Notes: generated by a model from the sequence alone, not told the origin. A stretch of 64,000 bases of DNA from Geodermatophilus saharensis (GCF_900188205.1 NZ_FZOH01000004.1:124001-188000), one strand, 5' to 3'. Positions 7,453 to 16,792 are shown, numbered from the stretch's first letter. Numbers and translations: made by a program.

Positions 7453-10400
7453 GGAGCCGACATCGCGACGATGGCTCCCTGCGGGGTCCGCTCGCGCCGC
7501 TGGCCGGCGTGCCCGGGCTACCGGGCGCGCTGGCCCGGGCGGCGGCCGCCGCCCTCGGGTCGACGGCGGGGCTGGTGCTGCTGGCGGCCGGTCTGGCGCA
7601 CGCCGTCGCCCGCGCCGCGGGGTACGCCGACGGCGCGGTGACCGGGCCGCTGGCGCTGGCCGCGGCCGGGGCGCTGCTGCGTGCGGTCGCCGGGACGCTC
7701 GGTGAGCGGGCCGCCGTCCGCGACGCCCGCCGCGCCGAGGACGCGCTGCGCCGCTCGCTGCTCGAGCGGCTGGCCGCCTCACCGGCCGCGGTCGCCGCCG
7801 CCGGCGGTCCCGCGCCCGCCGCGGTGCTGGCCACCACCCGGCTCGCCGACCTCGCACCCGGTCTGGCCGGCTACCTCCCCGCGCTGGCGCAGGCCGCCGT
7901 CGTCCCGCCGGTGCTGCTGGTGGTGCTCGCCGCCACCGACCTGCTCTCGGCCGGCCTGGTCGCGGTGACCCTGCCGCTGGTGCCGCTGTTCCTGGCGCTG
8001 GTCGGGCTGGCCACGCGGGACGGCACCGCCGGCGCCGCCCGGGCGCTGGACCGGCTGGCCGCGCACGTCGCGGAGCTGGTCCGCGGGCTGCCGGTGCTGG
8101 TGGGCCTCGGCCGCGCCGCCGAGCAGGTGGCCGCGCTCGCCGAGCTGGGCGAGGCCTCGCGCCGGCGGACGCTGGCCACGCTCCGGCTGGCGTTCGTGTC
8201 CGCCCTCGTCCTCGAGCTCATCGCCACGCTGTCGGTCGCGCTGGTCGCGGTCACCGTGGGCCTGCGGCTGGTGCACGGCGACCTCGACCTCGCCGTCGGG
8301 CTCACCGCGCTGCTGCTCGCGCCGGAGGCCTTCGCCCCGCTGCGCGCGCTCGGCACCGCCCACCACGCCGGGGAGGCCGCGACGCTGGCCGCCGCCGAGG
8401 CCCGCGCGGTGCTCGCCGCCCCCGCGGGCCGCTCGCCGGTCACCGCGGCCGACGGCGACGACCCGCGCGGCGCCGACGTCGCCGTCACCGGGCTGACCGT
8501 GCGCCACCCCCGGCGGGCGGTGCCCGCGCTGCCGCCCACCGACCTCGTGCTGCGCCCCGGCGAGCTGGTCGTGCTGCGCGGTGCCAGCGGCTCGGGCAAG
8601 TCGACCCTGCTGGCCGCCCTCACCGGCGCCCTCGACCCGGCCGCGGACGTCGCCGGCACGGTCACCGGGGTCCCCGGCGGCGGCGTGGCGCTGGTCGCCC
8701 AGCACCCGCGGACGACGGCGCCGACGGTCGCCGACGAGCTGCGCCGGCACGCCGCGCCATCGCCCGGCGCGGACGCCGTGGAGGCCGAGGGGTACGTCGT
8801 CGAGGCGCTGGCCGCGGTCGGCGCCGGCGACCTGGCCGGCCGCGACTGCACCACCCTCTCCCCCGGCGAGCTGCAGCGCGTGGCCGTGGCCCGGGCGCTG
8901 GTGCGGGTCCGCCGCGGCGCCCGGCTGCTGCTGCTCGACGAGCCGACCGCGCACCTCGACGGGGCCTCGGCCGCCCGCGTCGCCGCCGTCCTCGCCGGCC
9001 TGCGCGGCACCGTCACCGTCCTGCTGGTCACCCACGACCCGGCCCTGGCGGAGCTCGCCGACCGCACCGTGACGCTGCCCGCGGTGCCGGCGGTGCCCGC
9101 TGCTGTCCCGACGGGATCGGCGGTCTCGTCGGTTCCCGGGCCCCGGGGCGACGAGATCGCCGATCCCGCGGGCAGTGGGGCCACTCCCGTGCCGACGACG
9201 GCGCTGGGCTGGCCGCGGCGGGCGCTGCTGCGCGCGGTCGCGGCCGGCACCGCGTCGGCGGGCGCGGGCGTCGCGCTCACCGCGGTGAGCGGCTGGCTGA
9301 TCGTGCGCGCGGCGGAGATGCCCCCGATCCTCACGCTGCTCGTGGCCATCGTCGGCGTGCGGGCCTTCGGCCTGGGGCGCGCGGGGATGCGCTGGGTCGA
9401 GCGGCTCACCGCGCACGACGCCGCGCTGCGGATGGCCGCCGACCTGCGGGTGCGGGTGTGGCGCGCGCTGGCCGCCCAGGGCGTGGCCGCCGACCGGACG
9501 CCGGGCAGCGCGCTGGCGCGGGTCGTCGGCGACGTCGGGCTGGTGCAGGACCTCTCGGTGCGCGTGGTGCCACCGGCCCTGGTCGCCGTCACCGTCCCGG
9601 CGCTCACCGTCGCCGCGCTGGCGCTGGTCTCCCCTGCCGCCGCGGGCGCCGCCGGCCTCGTGCTGGCCGCCACCGCCGCGCTGGTGCTGCTGGTGCACCG
9701 CCGGCTCGACGCCGGTGCCGCCCGCGCGGAGGGCACGCTGCGGGTGACCGCGCTGCGCGACGTCACCACGGCGCTGGAGGGCGCGGCCGACCTGCGCGCC
9801 CACGGCCTGGCCGCCACCACCGCCGCCGACCTCGCCGCCGTCGCCGCCCGGCGCTCCGCCGTCGCCGCCACCGGCGCCCGGGCCGGTGCGCTGGGCGGCG
9901 GGCTGGTCGACCTCGGCACCGGCCTGGCCGCGGTGCTGGCGACCGCCGTCGGTGCCGGTGCCGGGCTGACCGGCCCGCAGGTCGCGGTGCTCGGCCTGGC
10001 GCCGCTGGCCCTGGCCGAGCCGCTGGCCGGGCTGGTGTCCGCGCTGCAGCGCCGCGGCGCGCTGGCCGACGCCCGCGCCCGCCTCGACGCCGTCCTCACC
10101 GCCCCGGTGCCCGCCGACCCCGCCGAGCCCCGGCCGGTCCCGGCGCCGGTGCGCGACCTCGCCGTCACCGACCTCGCGGCCGGCTGGCCCGGCGGCCCCG
10201 ACGTGCTGCGGGGGCTGACCGCGTCGGCGGCGGCCGACGGCGGCTGGCTGGTCGTGCGCGGCCCGTCGGGCGCAGGGAAGTCGACGTTCCTCGCGGTGCT
10301 GCTGGCCGCCCTGCGCCCGCGCGGCGGCCGCTACACCCTCGGCGGGGTCGACACCGCGGCGCTGACCGGGGACGGGGTCCGCTCGCGGGCGGCCTGGCTG

Positions 10401-10835
10401 CCGCAGGAGGCGCACGTGTTCGCCTCGACCGTCCGCGCGAACCTGGCGCTGGCCGCACCCCGCGGCGAGCTGACCGGCGCCGACGGCGAGCCGCGGATGA
10501 CCGCCGCGCTCACCGCCGCCGGCCTCGGCCCGCTGCTGGCCGGGATGCCGCAGGGCCTCGACACCCCGGTCGGCGCGGGCGGCACGGCGCTCTCGGGCGG
10601 GGAGCGGCGGCGGCTGGCCGCGGCCCGGGCGCTGCTGGCCGACCGTGACGTCGTCCTGCTCGACGAGCCGACCGCCCACCTGGACCCGCCGACCGCGGCC
10701 GCGCTGGTCGCCGACCTGCGCCGGGCGCTGGCCGGCCGGGTGGTGGTGTGCGTGACCCACGACGACGCTGTCGAGCGGGCCGGCGACACCGTGCTGCGGC
10801 TTGGCGCGGCGACCCCGACCCCGGCCTTCGTCTAG
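7449..10835 (+). CDS. cydDC: Fused CydD-CydC heterodimeric-type ABC exporter
   Basis: 1128 residues, close to the sum of separate CydD and CydC. Order: membrane domain 1; nucleotide-binding domain 1 (Walker A GASGSGKST at about 378, signature LSPGE, Walker B LLLLDEPTAHLD); a proline/alanine-rich linker (about 545-590); membrane domain 2; nucleotide-binding domain 2 (Walker A GPSGAGKST at about 938, signature LSGGE, Walker B VVLLDEPTAHLD). The family exports cysteine/glutathione and is required to mature cytochrome bd. The linker DNA holds a 20-bp inverted repeat (9112-9168) that looks like an inserted hairpin. The stop overlaps the convergent downstream gene by 4 bp (CTAG). Confidence 0.93.
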   Translation: MRSRHRDDGSLRGPLAPLAGVPGLPGALARAAAAALGSTAGLVLLAAGLAHAVARAAGYADGAVTGPLALAAAGALLRAVAGTLGERAAVRDARRAEDALRRSLLERLAASPAAVAAAGGPAPAAVLATTRLADLAPGLAGYLPALAQAAVVPPVLLVVLAATDLLSAGLVAVTLPLVPLFLALVGLATRDGTAGAARALDRLAAHVAELVRGLPVLVGLGRAAEQVAALAELGEASRRRTLATLRLAFVSALVLELIATLSVALVAVTVGLRLVHGDLDLAVGLTALLLAPEAFAPLRALGTAHHAGEAATLAAAEARAVLAAPAGRSPVTAADGDDPRGADVAVTGLTVRHPRRAVPALPPTDLVLRPGELVVLRGASGSGKSTLLAALTGALDPAADVAGTVTGVPGGGVALVAQHPRTTAPTVADELRRHAAPSPGADAVEAEGYVVEALAAVGAGDLAGRDCTTLSPGELQRVAVARALVRVRRGARLLLLDEPTAHLDGASAARVAAVLAGLRGTVTVLLVTHDPALAELADRTVTLPAVPAVPAAVPTGSAVSSVPGPRGDEIADPAGSGATPVPTTALGWPRRALLRAVAAGTASAGAGVALTAVSGWLIVRAAEMPPILTLLVAIVGVRAFGLGRAGMRWVERLTAHDAALRMAADLRVRVWRALAAQGVAADRTPGSALARVVGDVGLVQDLSVRVVPPALVAVTVPALTVAALALVSPAAAGAAGLVLAATAALVLLVHRRLDAGAARAEGTLRVTALRDVTTALEGAADLRAHGLAATTAADLAAVAARRSAVAATGARAGALGGGLVDLGTGLAAVLATAVGAGAGLTGPQVAVLGLAPLALAEPLAGLVSALQRRGALADARARLDAVLTAPVPADPAEPRPVPAPVRDLAVTDLAAGWPGGPDVLRGLTASAAADGGWLVVRGPSGAGKSTFLAVLLAALRPRGGRYTLGGVDTAALTGDGVRSRAAWLPQEAHVFASTVRANLALAAPRGELTGADGEPRMTAALTAAGLGPLLAGMPQGLDTPVGAGGTALSGGERRRLAAARALLADRDVVLLDEPTAHLDPPTAAALVADLRRALAGRVVVCVTHDDAVERAGDTVLRLGAATPTPAFV
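9112..9168. repeat. Long inverted repeat inside the cydDC linker
   Basis: 20-bp arms (9112-9131, 9149-9168) with one mismatch that would be a G-U pair in RNA; the 17-nt loop is itself palindromic (CCCGGGCCCCGGG). It encodes about residues 555-574, exactly between the two fused halves. Confidence 0.75.
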
Positions 10836-11122
10836 CGCGGCGGGACCCGGCGGACCTCGAAGCCGGGGCTGCGGGGCAGGGCGGGGTCGGCGACCAGCGG
10901 CACCCCGGCGGGGTCGCCGAGCAGGCCCGGGATCGTGCCGCCGGGCTGCGCGGCCAGGCGCTCGAGCAGCTCGGGCCGGACGCGGATCTCCCGCGGCGGG
11001 GCGGCGCCGGGCTCCCAGGCGACGGCGAGCAGGTGCCGGCCGAGCAGGTCGCCGGCGGGGCGGATCGGGGAGAGCGGCGCGACCGGGGCGGTGCTGCGGA
11101 CGGCGAGGGTGGCGGTGGCCAT
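10832..11122 (-). CDS. Hypothetical protein, 96 residues
   Basis: Not recognised. The ATG at 11122 has AGGAGG 7 nt upstream, so the gene is credible. The product is soluble, proline- and leucine-rich, with no signal peptide or membrane segment. Its TAG overlaps the cydDC stop in the sequence CTAG, so the two transcripts converge with no gap. Confidence 0.6.
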   Translation of the reverse strand: MATATLAVRSTAPVAPLSPIRPAGDLLGRHLLAVAWEPGAAPPREIRVRPELLERLAAQPGGTIPGLLGDPAGVPLVADPALPRSPGFEVRRVPPR

Positions 11123-11218
11123 GGCGAGCCTCCTGGGCGGTTCCCCGTGCTCGGTGCAGCTGTCTTCTGTGAGGTCCTGCCTACTCCTGAGGTGTGACGG
11201 TTCCGGGCTGATACCGGG

Positions 11219-11857
11219 TCAGGGAGCGGGGACGTCGACCGGGATCTCGGCGCCGAGGGTGGCGCCCTGCAGCAGCCGCAGGTCGTCGCCGGACCAGAAG
11301 CTGCCCGGGTCGTACGCGTTGCGCGGCCGGTCGGCGGGCAGCAGCCCCATCGCCGTGTAGGTGGCCGCGACCAGTTCCGCGCAGAACACCGTCTCGGCCG
11401 CGGTGCCCCGGCGCAGCCGCCCGTTCAGCCAGCCGCCGACCAGCCCGCGGGTGGTCGGGAACGGCCGGCCGTCGAACCGCGCGACCGTGCGCAGGACGGC
11501 GTCCTCCATCTCCCGGGTCACCCCGCCGTCGTCGGCCGGGCCGACCAGCTGCCGCAGCCAGGCGCGTTGTCCGTAGCGCTGCCGCCAGGTGAGGACGGCG
11601 TCGCGCAGGTCGTGCAGCTGCACGCCGCGCTGGTGCTGCCCGGTCCAGGCGTCGGGCAGCGAGCGGCCCAGCTCGGCGTGCCACAGCAGGGGCGGGAGGT
11701 CGTCGAGGACGACGGCCATGCCGACGTGGTTGACCGGTGCGTTGGTCAGCGCCCGGATGGCGCGGTCGGCGACCGAGGCGCCGCGGAAGACCCAGACGTC
11801 GCCGGTGCGGGTGAGCTCGACCGCCTCGTCGAGCGGCAGGAGGCGCGGCGGGGTCAC
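11219..11857 (-). CDS. Permuted papain-like (YiiX/NlpC-P60) hydrolase
   Basis: 212 residues. The order His-first (NHVGMAV, about residue 40) then Cys (FCAELVAATY, about residue 160) is the circularly permuted papain-like amidase arrangement of YiiX/YebB-type proteins; most act on amide or thioester bonds of lipids or peptides. No signal peptide is seen, so it is probably cytoplasmic or membrane-associated. The GTG at 11857 is chosen at the start of conserved sequence; the divergent small gene starts 19 bp away, so both share a promoter region. Confidence 0.72.
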   Translation of the reverse strand: MTPPRLLPLDEAVELTRTGDVWVFRGASVADRAIRALTNAPVNHVGMAVVLDDLPPLLWHAELGRSLPDAWTGQHQRGVQLHDLRDAVLTWRQRYGQRAWLRQLVGPADDGGVTREMEDAVLRTVARFDGRPFPTTRGLVGGWLNGRLRRGTAAETVFCAELVAATYTAMGLLPADRPRNAYDPGSFWSGDDLRLLQGATLGAEIPVDVPAP

Positions 11858-11876
11858 GCGGCTACGGTAGGCGACC

Positions 11877-12167
11877 GTGCGCGTCCCGAAGCGGCTCTGG
11901 AAGGTGCTCGGCCTGGCCGGGCTGGCCGGTGTCGCGGCCACCGGCGCGGTGCTGGTCCGCGACGAGCGGCAGCGCCGCGCCCACACGCCCGACGAGATCC
12001 GCGCCCGGCTGCACGAGCGGCACGCCGCGGCGGTCACCGGTCCCGACGCCGAGCCGCCCGGCCCCGTCGAGGTGCCGCCCCGCCGCCGGCTCCCCCGCCT
12101 GCCCCGGCTCCCCCGCCTGCCCCGGCTCAGCCGGCGCCGGGCGGCAGCGCCGGCCCCTCGTCCTTGA
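11877..12167 (+). CDS. Small membrane-anchored basic protein
   Basis: 96 residues, not recognised. One N-terminal hydrophobic helix (VLGLAGLAGVAATGAVLV) is followed by a charged segment and a C-terminal PRLPRLPRLPRLSRR repeat coded by two 18-bp tandem copies (about 12090-12125). A single membrane anchor with a basic tail is likely. Its 3' end overlaps the eutC 3' end by 41 bp. GTG start, no clear ribosome binding site. Confidence 0.55.
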   Translation: MRVPKRLWKVLGLAGLAGVAATGAVLVRDERQRRAHTPDEIRARLHERHAAAVTGPDAEPPGPVEVPPRRRLPRLPRLPRLPRLSRRRAAAPAPRP

Positions 12168-12885
12168 GCGCCACCCCGGAGGCGCCGAGCTCGCGGGCGG
12201 CGGTCAGCAGCGCCGCGACGGTGTCGGCGGCCTGCGCGTAGGACAGCCCGTGCGGCGGGCGGACGTTGGACACGCAGTTGCGCTCGGAGTCCACCCGTCC
12301 CGGCCGCGGGTCCCAGGTCAGGTAGACCCCGAGGGAGTCCGCCGACGACAGACCCGGCCGCTCCCCGACGAGCACCACGACCGCGCGGGCGCCGAGGACC
12401 TCGCCCACCGCGTCGCCGAGCGCCACCCGCGCCTGGGTGGCCACCACCGGCGGCGCCAGCGACCAGCCGGGCAGCCGCTCGCGCAGCGCGGCGACCAGCC
12501 CCGGCCCGTGCTCGTGCACCGCGCGCGGGGAGAGCCCGTCGGCCAGCACGAGCGCCAGGTCGGCGTCGACTCGCGGGAGCGCCGTCCCGTCGGCCAGCCG
12601 CCGGCCGAGGTCGGGGCGCTGCAGGTAGGTGGCCCGGTCGGGCGCGGCGGAGGCGACGACGAGCACCTCGCCGCCCAGCTCCGCCCGCAGCGCCTCGACG
12701 TCGAGCGGGGAGTGCACGGCGTCGCGGGCGGCGGCGTGCGCGGCGCGGAACTCCAGCTCGCGGTGCGTGGGCAGCGCGTCCCCGGCCCGGCCGAGCGCCA
12801 CCCGCGCGCGGGTGGCCGACCGCAGCACCGACCACGGGTCGTCCCCGACGGTGCCGTCGTCGCGATGAAGCCCTTGGCCGGTCAC
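12127..12885 (-). CDS. eutC: Ethanolamine ammonia-lyase small subunit
   Basis: 252 residues. EutC features include the ARVALGRAGDALPT segment, RPGLSSADSLG and a CVSNVRP loop near the C-terminus. With EutB it forms the adenosylcobalamin-dependent lyase that converts ethanolamine to acetaldehyde and ammonia. The GTG at 12885 overlaps the eutB stop (GTGA). No microcompartment shell genes are nearby, so acetaldehyde is probably handled by dehydrogenases elsewhere. Confidence 0.95.
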   Translation of the reverse strand: MTGQGLHRDDGTVGDDPWSVLRSATRARVALGRAGDALPTHRELEFRAAHAAARDAVHSPLDVEALRAELGGEVLVVASAAPDRATYLQRPDLGRRLADGTALPRVDADLALVLADGLSPRAVHEHGPGLVAALRERLPGWSLAPPVVATQARVALGDAVGEVLGARAVVVLVGERPGLSSADSLGVYLTWDPRPGRVDSERNCVSNVRPPHGLSYAQAADTVAALLTAARELGASGVALKDEGPALPPGAG

Positions 12886-14297
12886 GGGGTCGCCGCCGCG
12901 AGCAGGGCCTTCGCCGCCGGCGCGTCGGGGGCGAGCTCGCGCACGCGGCCGGCGTCGTCGAGCAGGTCCATCCGGGCCAGCCACGCCTCGAACTCCGGCG
13001 CCGGCCGCAGCCCCAGCACCGAGCGGGCGGTGAGCACGTCGGAGAACGACAGCGACTGGTAGTGCAGCATCACGTCGTCCATCCCGGGGACGGCGATGAG
13101 GAACGAGCAGCCGGCCGCCCCGAGCAGCAGCATGAGCGAGTCCATGTCGTCCTCGTCGACCTCGGCGTGGTTGGTGTAGCAGACGTCCACGCCCATCGGC
13201 AGGCCGAGCAGCTTGCCGCAGGCGTGGTCCTCCAGCCCGGCGCGCAGCACCTGCTTGCCGTCGTAGAGGTACTCCGGGCCGATGAACCCGACGACGGTGT
13301 TGACCAGCAGCGGCGAGAAGTGCCGGGCGACGGCGTAGGCGCGGGTCTCCAGCGTCTGCTGGTCGACCGGCCGCCCGCCGATGCCGAGGTGCGCGCCGGC
13401 CGACAGCGCCGACCCCTGCCCGGTCTCGAAGTACGTGACGTTCTCGCCCACGGTGCCGCGGCCCAGCGCCAGCGCCCCGGCGCGGGCCTCGGCCAGCAGG
13501 TCGAGGGTGACGCCGAAGCCGCGGTTGGCCTCCTGGGTGCCGGCCACCGACTGGAACACCAGGTCCACCGGCGCGCCCTGCTCCAGCGCCCGCAGCGTGG
13601 TGGTCACGTGGGCCAGCACGCACGACTGGGTGGGGATCTCGTAGCGGCTGATGACCGCGTCGACCAGCTCCAGCAGTGCCACGGTGCGGGCCGGTGAGTC
13701 GGTGGCCGGGTTGATCCCGATGACCGCGTCGCCCGAGCCGTGCAGCAGCCCGTCGAGGATCGAGGCGGTGACCCCGACCGGGTCGTCGGTGGGGTGGTTG
13801 GGCTGCAGCCGCGACGCCAGCCGGCCGGGCAGCCCGATCGTGCTGCGCAGCCCGGTCACCACCCGGGTGCGCCGGCCGACGGCGACCAGGTCGGCGTTGC
13901 GCATGAGCTTCGACGTCGCGGCCACCATCTCCGGGGTCAGCCCGGGCGCCAGCGCGCTGATCGCCGCCTCGTCGCCGGCCGCCGCCCAGGCCAGCAGCCG
14001 GTCGCGGAACTCCCCCACCGTCAGCGACGCCACCGGCGCGAACGCCGCGGCGTCGTGGGTGTCGAGGACGAGGCGGGTGACGTCGTCCTCGTCGTAGCCG
14101 ACCACCTGCTCGTCGAGGAACGTGGCCAGCGGCAGGTCGGCGAGCACGGTCTGCGCGGCCACCCGCTCGGCGGCCGACCCCGCCGCGCACCCGGCGAGCA
14201 CGTCACCGGAGCGCGGCGGGGTGGCCTTCGCCATCAGCTCGACCAGTGTCGGGAACTCGTACGTGTGCCCGCCCAGCGTCGCGCGGCGCACGGTCAC
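12882..14297 (-). CDS. eutB: Ethanolamine ammonia-lyase large subunit
   Basis: 471 residues, full length for the family. It carries the TIM-barrel sequences PVGVTASILDGLLHGSGDA and GINPATDS, the substrate-site FETGQGSALSAGAH and the VDVCYTNHAEVDEDDMDSL segment. It is the catalytic subunit binding ethanolamine and the cobalamin cofactor. It sits between the permease and eutC with 4-bp overlaps at both ends: one tightly coupled operon. Confidence 0.97.
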   Translation of the reverse strand: MTVRRATLGGHTYEFPTLVELMAKATPPRSGDVLAGCAAGSAAERVAAQTVLADLPLATFLDEQVVGYDEDDVTRLVLDTHDAAAFAPVASLTVGEFRDRLLAWAAAGDEAAISALAPGLTPEMVAATSKLMRNADLVAVGRRTRVVTGLRSTIGLPGRLASRLQPNHPTDDPVGVTASILDGLLHGSGDAVIGINPATDSPARTVALLELVDAVISRYEIPTQSCVLAHVTTTLRALEQGAPVDLVFQSVAGTQEANRGFGVTLDLLAEARAGALALGRGTVGENVTYFETGQGSALSAGAHLGIGGRPVDQQTLETRAYAVARHFSPLLVNTVVGFIGPEYLYDGKQVLRAGLEDHACGKLLGLPMGVDVCYTNHAEVDEDDMDSLMLLLGAAGCSFLIAVPGMDDVMLHYQSLSFSDVLTARSVLGLRPAPEFEAWLARMDLLDDAGRVRELAPDAPAAKALLAAATP

Positions 14298-15760
14298 TCC
14301 ATCTCCTCCTCCGCGCGAGCCAGCAGCTCGAACTCCTCCTCCGGCGCGGAGGCCACCAGGTGGTGGCGGCTGTAGAGGGCGAACCAGGCGAGGAAGACGA
14401 CGTAGGCCGCGAGCGTCCACAGCGCGGCGGTCACGTCGACGAGGAAGGTGGCCACGACCGCGGCGGCGGCGAGCACCAGCGCGACGCCGGTGGTCGCCGT
14501 CCCGCCGGGGGTCCGGTACGGGCGCGGCAGGCCCGGCTCGCGGCGGCGCAGCACGATGTGGCTGACCATCATCAGCACGTAGGACACCGTCGCCCCGAAG
14601 ACGGCCATGTTGAGCAGCATCGCGCCCTGGCCGGTCAGCGACAGCAGGAAGCCGATCGCGCCGGGCACCAGCAGCGCCAGCACCGGCGCCTTGCGGGCGT
14701 TGGTCACCGACAGCGCCCGCGGCAGGTAGCCGGCGCGGGAGAGCGCGAAGGTCTGCCGCGAGTAGGCGTAGATGATCGAGAAGAAGCTGGCCACCAGCCC
14801 GAACAGGCCGGCGTAGTTCACCACCCGGGTCAGGCCCTCCGACGCGTCGGAGGCCGCCAGCGCGTCGACCGGCGGGTTGCCCGAGGCCGCGATCGCCGAC
14901 GAGCCGGCCGCACCCGGCGTGAACACCAGCATGAGGACGGCGAGCACGACCAGCACGCCCATCGCGGCGACGATCCCGCGCGGCATCGACCGGGCCGGGT
15001 CGCGGGCCTCCTCGGCGGCCAGCGGCACGCTCTCGACGGCGAGGAAGAACCAGATCGCGAAGGGGAACGCCGCCCAGATGCCCATCAGCCCGTACGGCAG
15101 GAACGACGAGGCGCCGGCGGCGTCGGTGGGCGCGATGTCGAGCAGGTTGCCGGCGTCGAACTGCGGGACGGCGCCGACGAGGAAGACCACGAGCCCGGCC
15201 AGCGCGACGACGGTGACGGCGAACATCGCCTTGAGCGCCTCGCCGACGCCCATCAGGTGGATGCCGATGAACAGCGCGTAGACGACGAGGTAGACCCACC
15301 AGCCGTCGGTGATCCCGAACAGCCCGAGGGACTCGACGTAGGCGCCGATGAAGGTGGCGATCGCGGCCGGCGCGATGGCGTACTCGATGAGCACCGCGAC
15401 GCCGGTCGCGTAGCCGCCCCAGGGACCCAGCGCCCGCCGGGCGAAGGTGTAGCCGCCGCCGGCGGTCGGCAGCGCCGAGCCCAGTTCGGCCAGCCCGAAG
15501 ACCATCGCGGTGTACATGACCGCCATGAGCACGACGGCGACCAGCAGGCCGCCGAAGCCGCCCTGACCCAGGCCGAAGTTCCAGCCGGCGTAGTCACCGG
15601 AGATGACCGCGGAGACGCCCAGCCCCGCCAGCAGCAGCCAGCCCGCCGTGCCGGTGCGCAGCCGGCGCTTCTCCAGGTAGCCGGCGTCGACCTTCTCGGC
15701 CTCCACGCCCGCGTGGGCCGGGCGGGCCGAGGTGGGGCGGGCGGTGGGATCGGCGGTCAT
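14294..15760 (-). CDS. eat: Ethanolamine permease (APC superfamily)
   Basis: 488 residues, about 12 membrane helices. The first helix region VISGDYAGWNFGLGQGGFGG and PTAGGGYTFARRALGPWGGY are typical of ethanolamine permeases. It imports the substrate of the downstream EutBC. The ATG at 15760 is preceded by GGGAG at a good distance, but that sequence is part of a hairpin (15762-15800), suggesting translational control of the whole operon. Confidence 0.93.
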   Translation of the reverse strand: MTADPTARPTSARPAHAGVEAEKVDAGYLEKRRLRTGTAGWLLLAGLGVSAVISGDYAGWNFGLGQGGFGGLLVAVVLMAVMYTAMVFGLAELGSALPTAGGGYTFARRALGPWGGYATGVAVLIEYAIAPAAIATFIGAYVESLGLFGITDGWWVYLVVYALFIGIHLMGVGEALKAMFAVTVVALAGLVVFLVGAVPQFDAGNLLDIAPTDAAGASSFLPYGLMGIWAAFPFAIWFFLAVESVPLAAEEARDPARSMPRGIVAAMGVLVVLAVLMLVFTPGAAGSSAIAASGNPPVDALAASDASEGLTRVVNYAGLFGLVASFFSIIYAYSRQTFALSRAGYLPRALSVTNARKAPVLALLVPGAIGFLLSLTGQGAMLLNMAVFGATVSYVLMMVSHIVLRRREPGLPRPYRTPGGTATTGVALVLAAAAVVATFLVDVTAALWTLAAYVVFLAWFALYSRHHLVASAPEEEFELLARAEEEME

Positions 15761-15761
15761 G

Positions 15762-15800
15762 GGCGCTCCCGCGGTCGGCCCGCCGTCGGCGGGGAGCGCC
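15762..15800 (-). promoter_or_regulatory. Hairpin covering the ribosome binding site of the ethanolamine operon
   Basis: Arms GGCGCTCCC (15762-15770) and GGGAGCGCC (15792-15800) pair perfectly. The proximal arm, read on the minus strand, contains the GGGAG Shine-Dalgarno 5 nt from the ATG. The 21-nt loop has a further GCCGACGGCGGGCCGAC repeat. Closed, the structure would block initiation. Confidence 0.5.
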
Positions 15801-15872
15801 AGCCTGTCGCTGTGCCGGGTTCGGGGTCAACGGGCTGCGACGGAACGGAACACCCCGTTCACGAACGCCGGC

Positions 15873-16754
15873 TCAGGGGATGCCGTGCCAGCGCCCCCGC
15901 TCGGCGTTGCCGGCCGGCCGCGACTCGAACACGTTGCCCTCGGTGGGCGGGGTCCGGTCGTCGTCGGCGAGGGCGAACACCCGCAGCAGCGGCCCGACCA
16001 GGGCGTCGTAGACGGCGGGGAGCAGCCGGAAGCCGAGGATGACCACCGGGTTGGCGAAGCCGGACTGGACCAGCCGCCGCGGCCGGTCCAGCCGGGCGAC
16101 GACCGAGCGCGCCACCCGCTCAGGGGAGTAGATCGGGATCGGCGGGCGGCCCTTGAGGCCGATGTAGCTGCCGGCCTGTGAGTAGATGGGGGTGTTGACA
16201 CCGCCGGGTGCCACGGCCGACACGGAGACGCCCGGGACGTCGCGGGTCTCCTGCTGCAGCACCCGGACCAGGCCCAGCTGGCCCCACTTCGCGGCGATGT
16301 AGCTGCCCATGAGCGGCGTGGTCACCGACGCCAGCAGCGAGCTGACGACGACCAGGTGCCCCTCGCCCTGGCGGCGGAACACCGGCAGGACGACGCGGGC
16401 GAGGTTGGCGGTGCCGTGCAGCGCGGTGTCGACCACCCGCTCGTAGACCGCCTTGGGCACGTCCTCGACGCGGCCGTAGGCCACCACCTGCGCGGCGTGG
16501 ACGACGACGTCGAGGCGGCCGAAGCGGGTCACCACGCCGTCGACGGCGGTGCGCAGCGCCTCCTCGTCGAGCACGTCGGCCGGACACACGACGACGTCGG
16601 CCGCGCCCTGCTCCTTGACCTCCGCCGCGGTCTCCTCCAGCGCCTCGCGGCCGCGGGCCAGCAGCACCAGGTGCGCGCCCCGCTGGGCGAAGAGGCGGGC
16701 GGTGGCGCGGCCGATGCCACTGGAGGCACCGGTGATCAGCACGGTCTGCGGCAT
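15873..16754 (-). CDS. Short-chain dehydrogenase
   Basis: 293 residues, classical SDR. Cofactor loop TGASSGIG at residues 8-15, catalytic Ser (VVVSSLLASV) and YIAAK. The structural NNAG motif is replaced by HAAQ (VVVHAAQVVAYG), a variant seen in several actinobacterial SDRs. A longer-than-usual C-terminal helix (LGFRLLPAVYDALVGPLLRVFAL) may associate with membrane. Substrate unknown; monocistronic on present evidence. Confidence 0.88.
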   Translation of the reverse strand: MPQTVLITGASSGIGRATARLFAQRGAHLVLLARGREALEETAAEVKEQGAADVVVCPADVLDEEALRTAVDGVVTRFGRLDVVVHAAQVVAYGRVEDVPKAVYERVVDTALHGTANLARVVLPVFRRQGEGHLVVVSSLLASVTTPLMGSYIAAKWGQLGLVRVLQQETRDVPGVSVSAVAPGGVNTPIYSQAGSYIGLKGRPPIPIYSPERVARSVVARLDRPRRLVQSGFANPVVILGFRLLPAVYDALVGPLLRVFALADDDRTPPTEGNVFESRPAGNAERGRWHGIP

Positions 16755-16792
16755 GCGGGGACGTCTCCTCGGCTCGGTGGACGGCTCCCCGG

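Noticed and set aside
7779-10760. 993-codon frame antisense to cydDC
   Set aside because: Gly/Gln/Arg-rich shadow; the sense frame has two complete ABC domains.
12127-14297. Ethanolamine genes as part of a microcompartment operon
   Set aside because: No shell protein, EutA, EutE or EutG gene is present in the flanking sequence.
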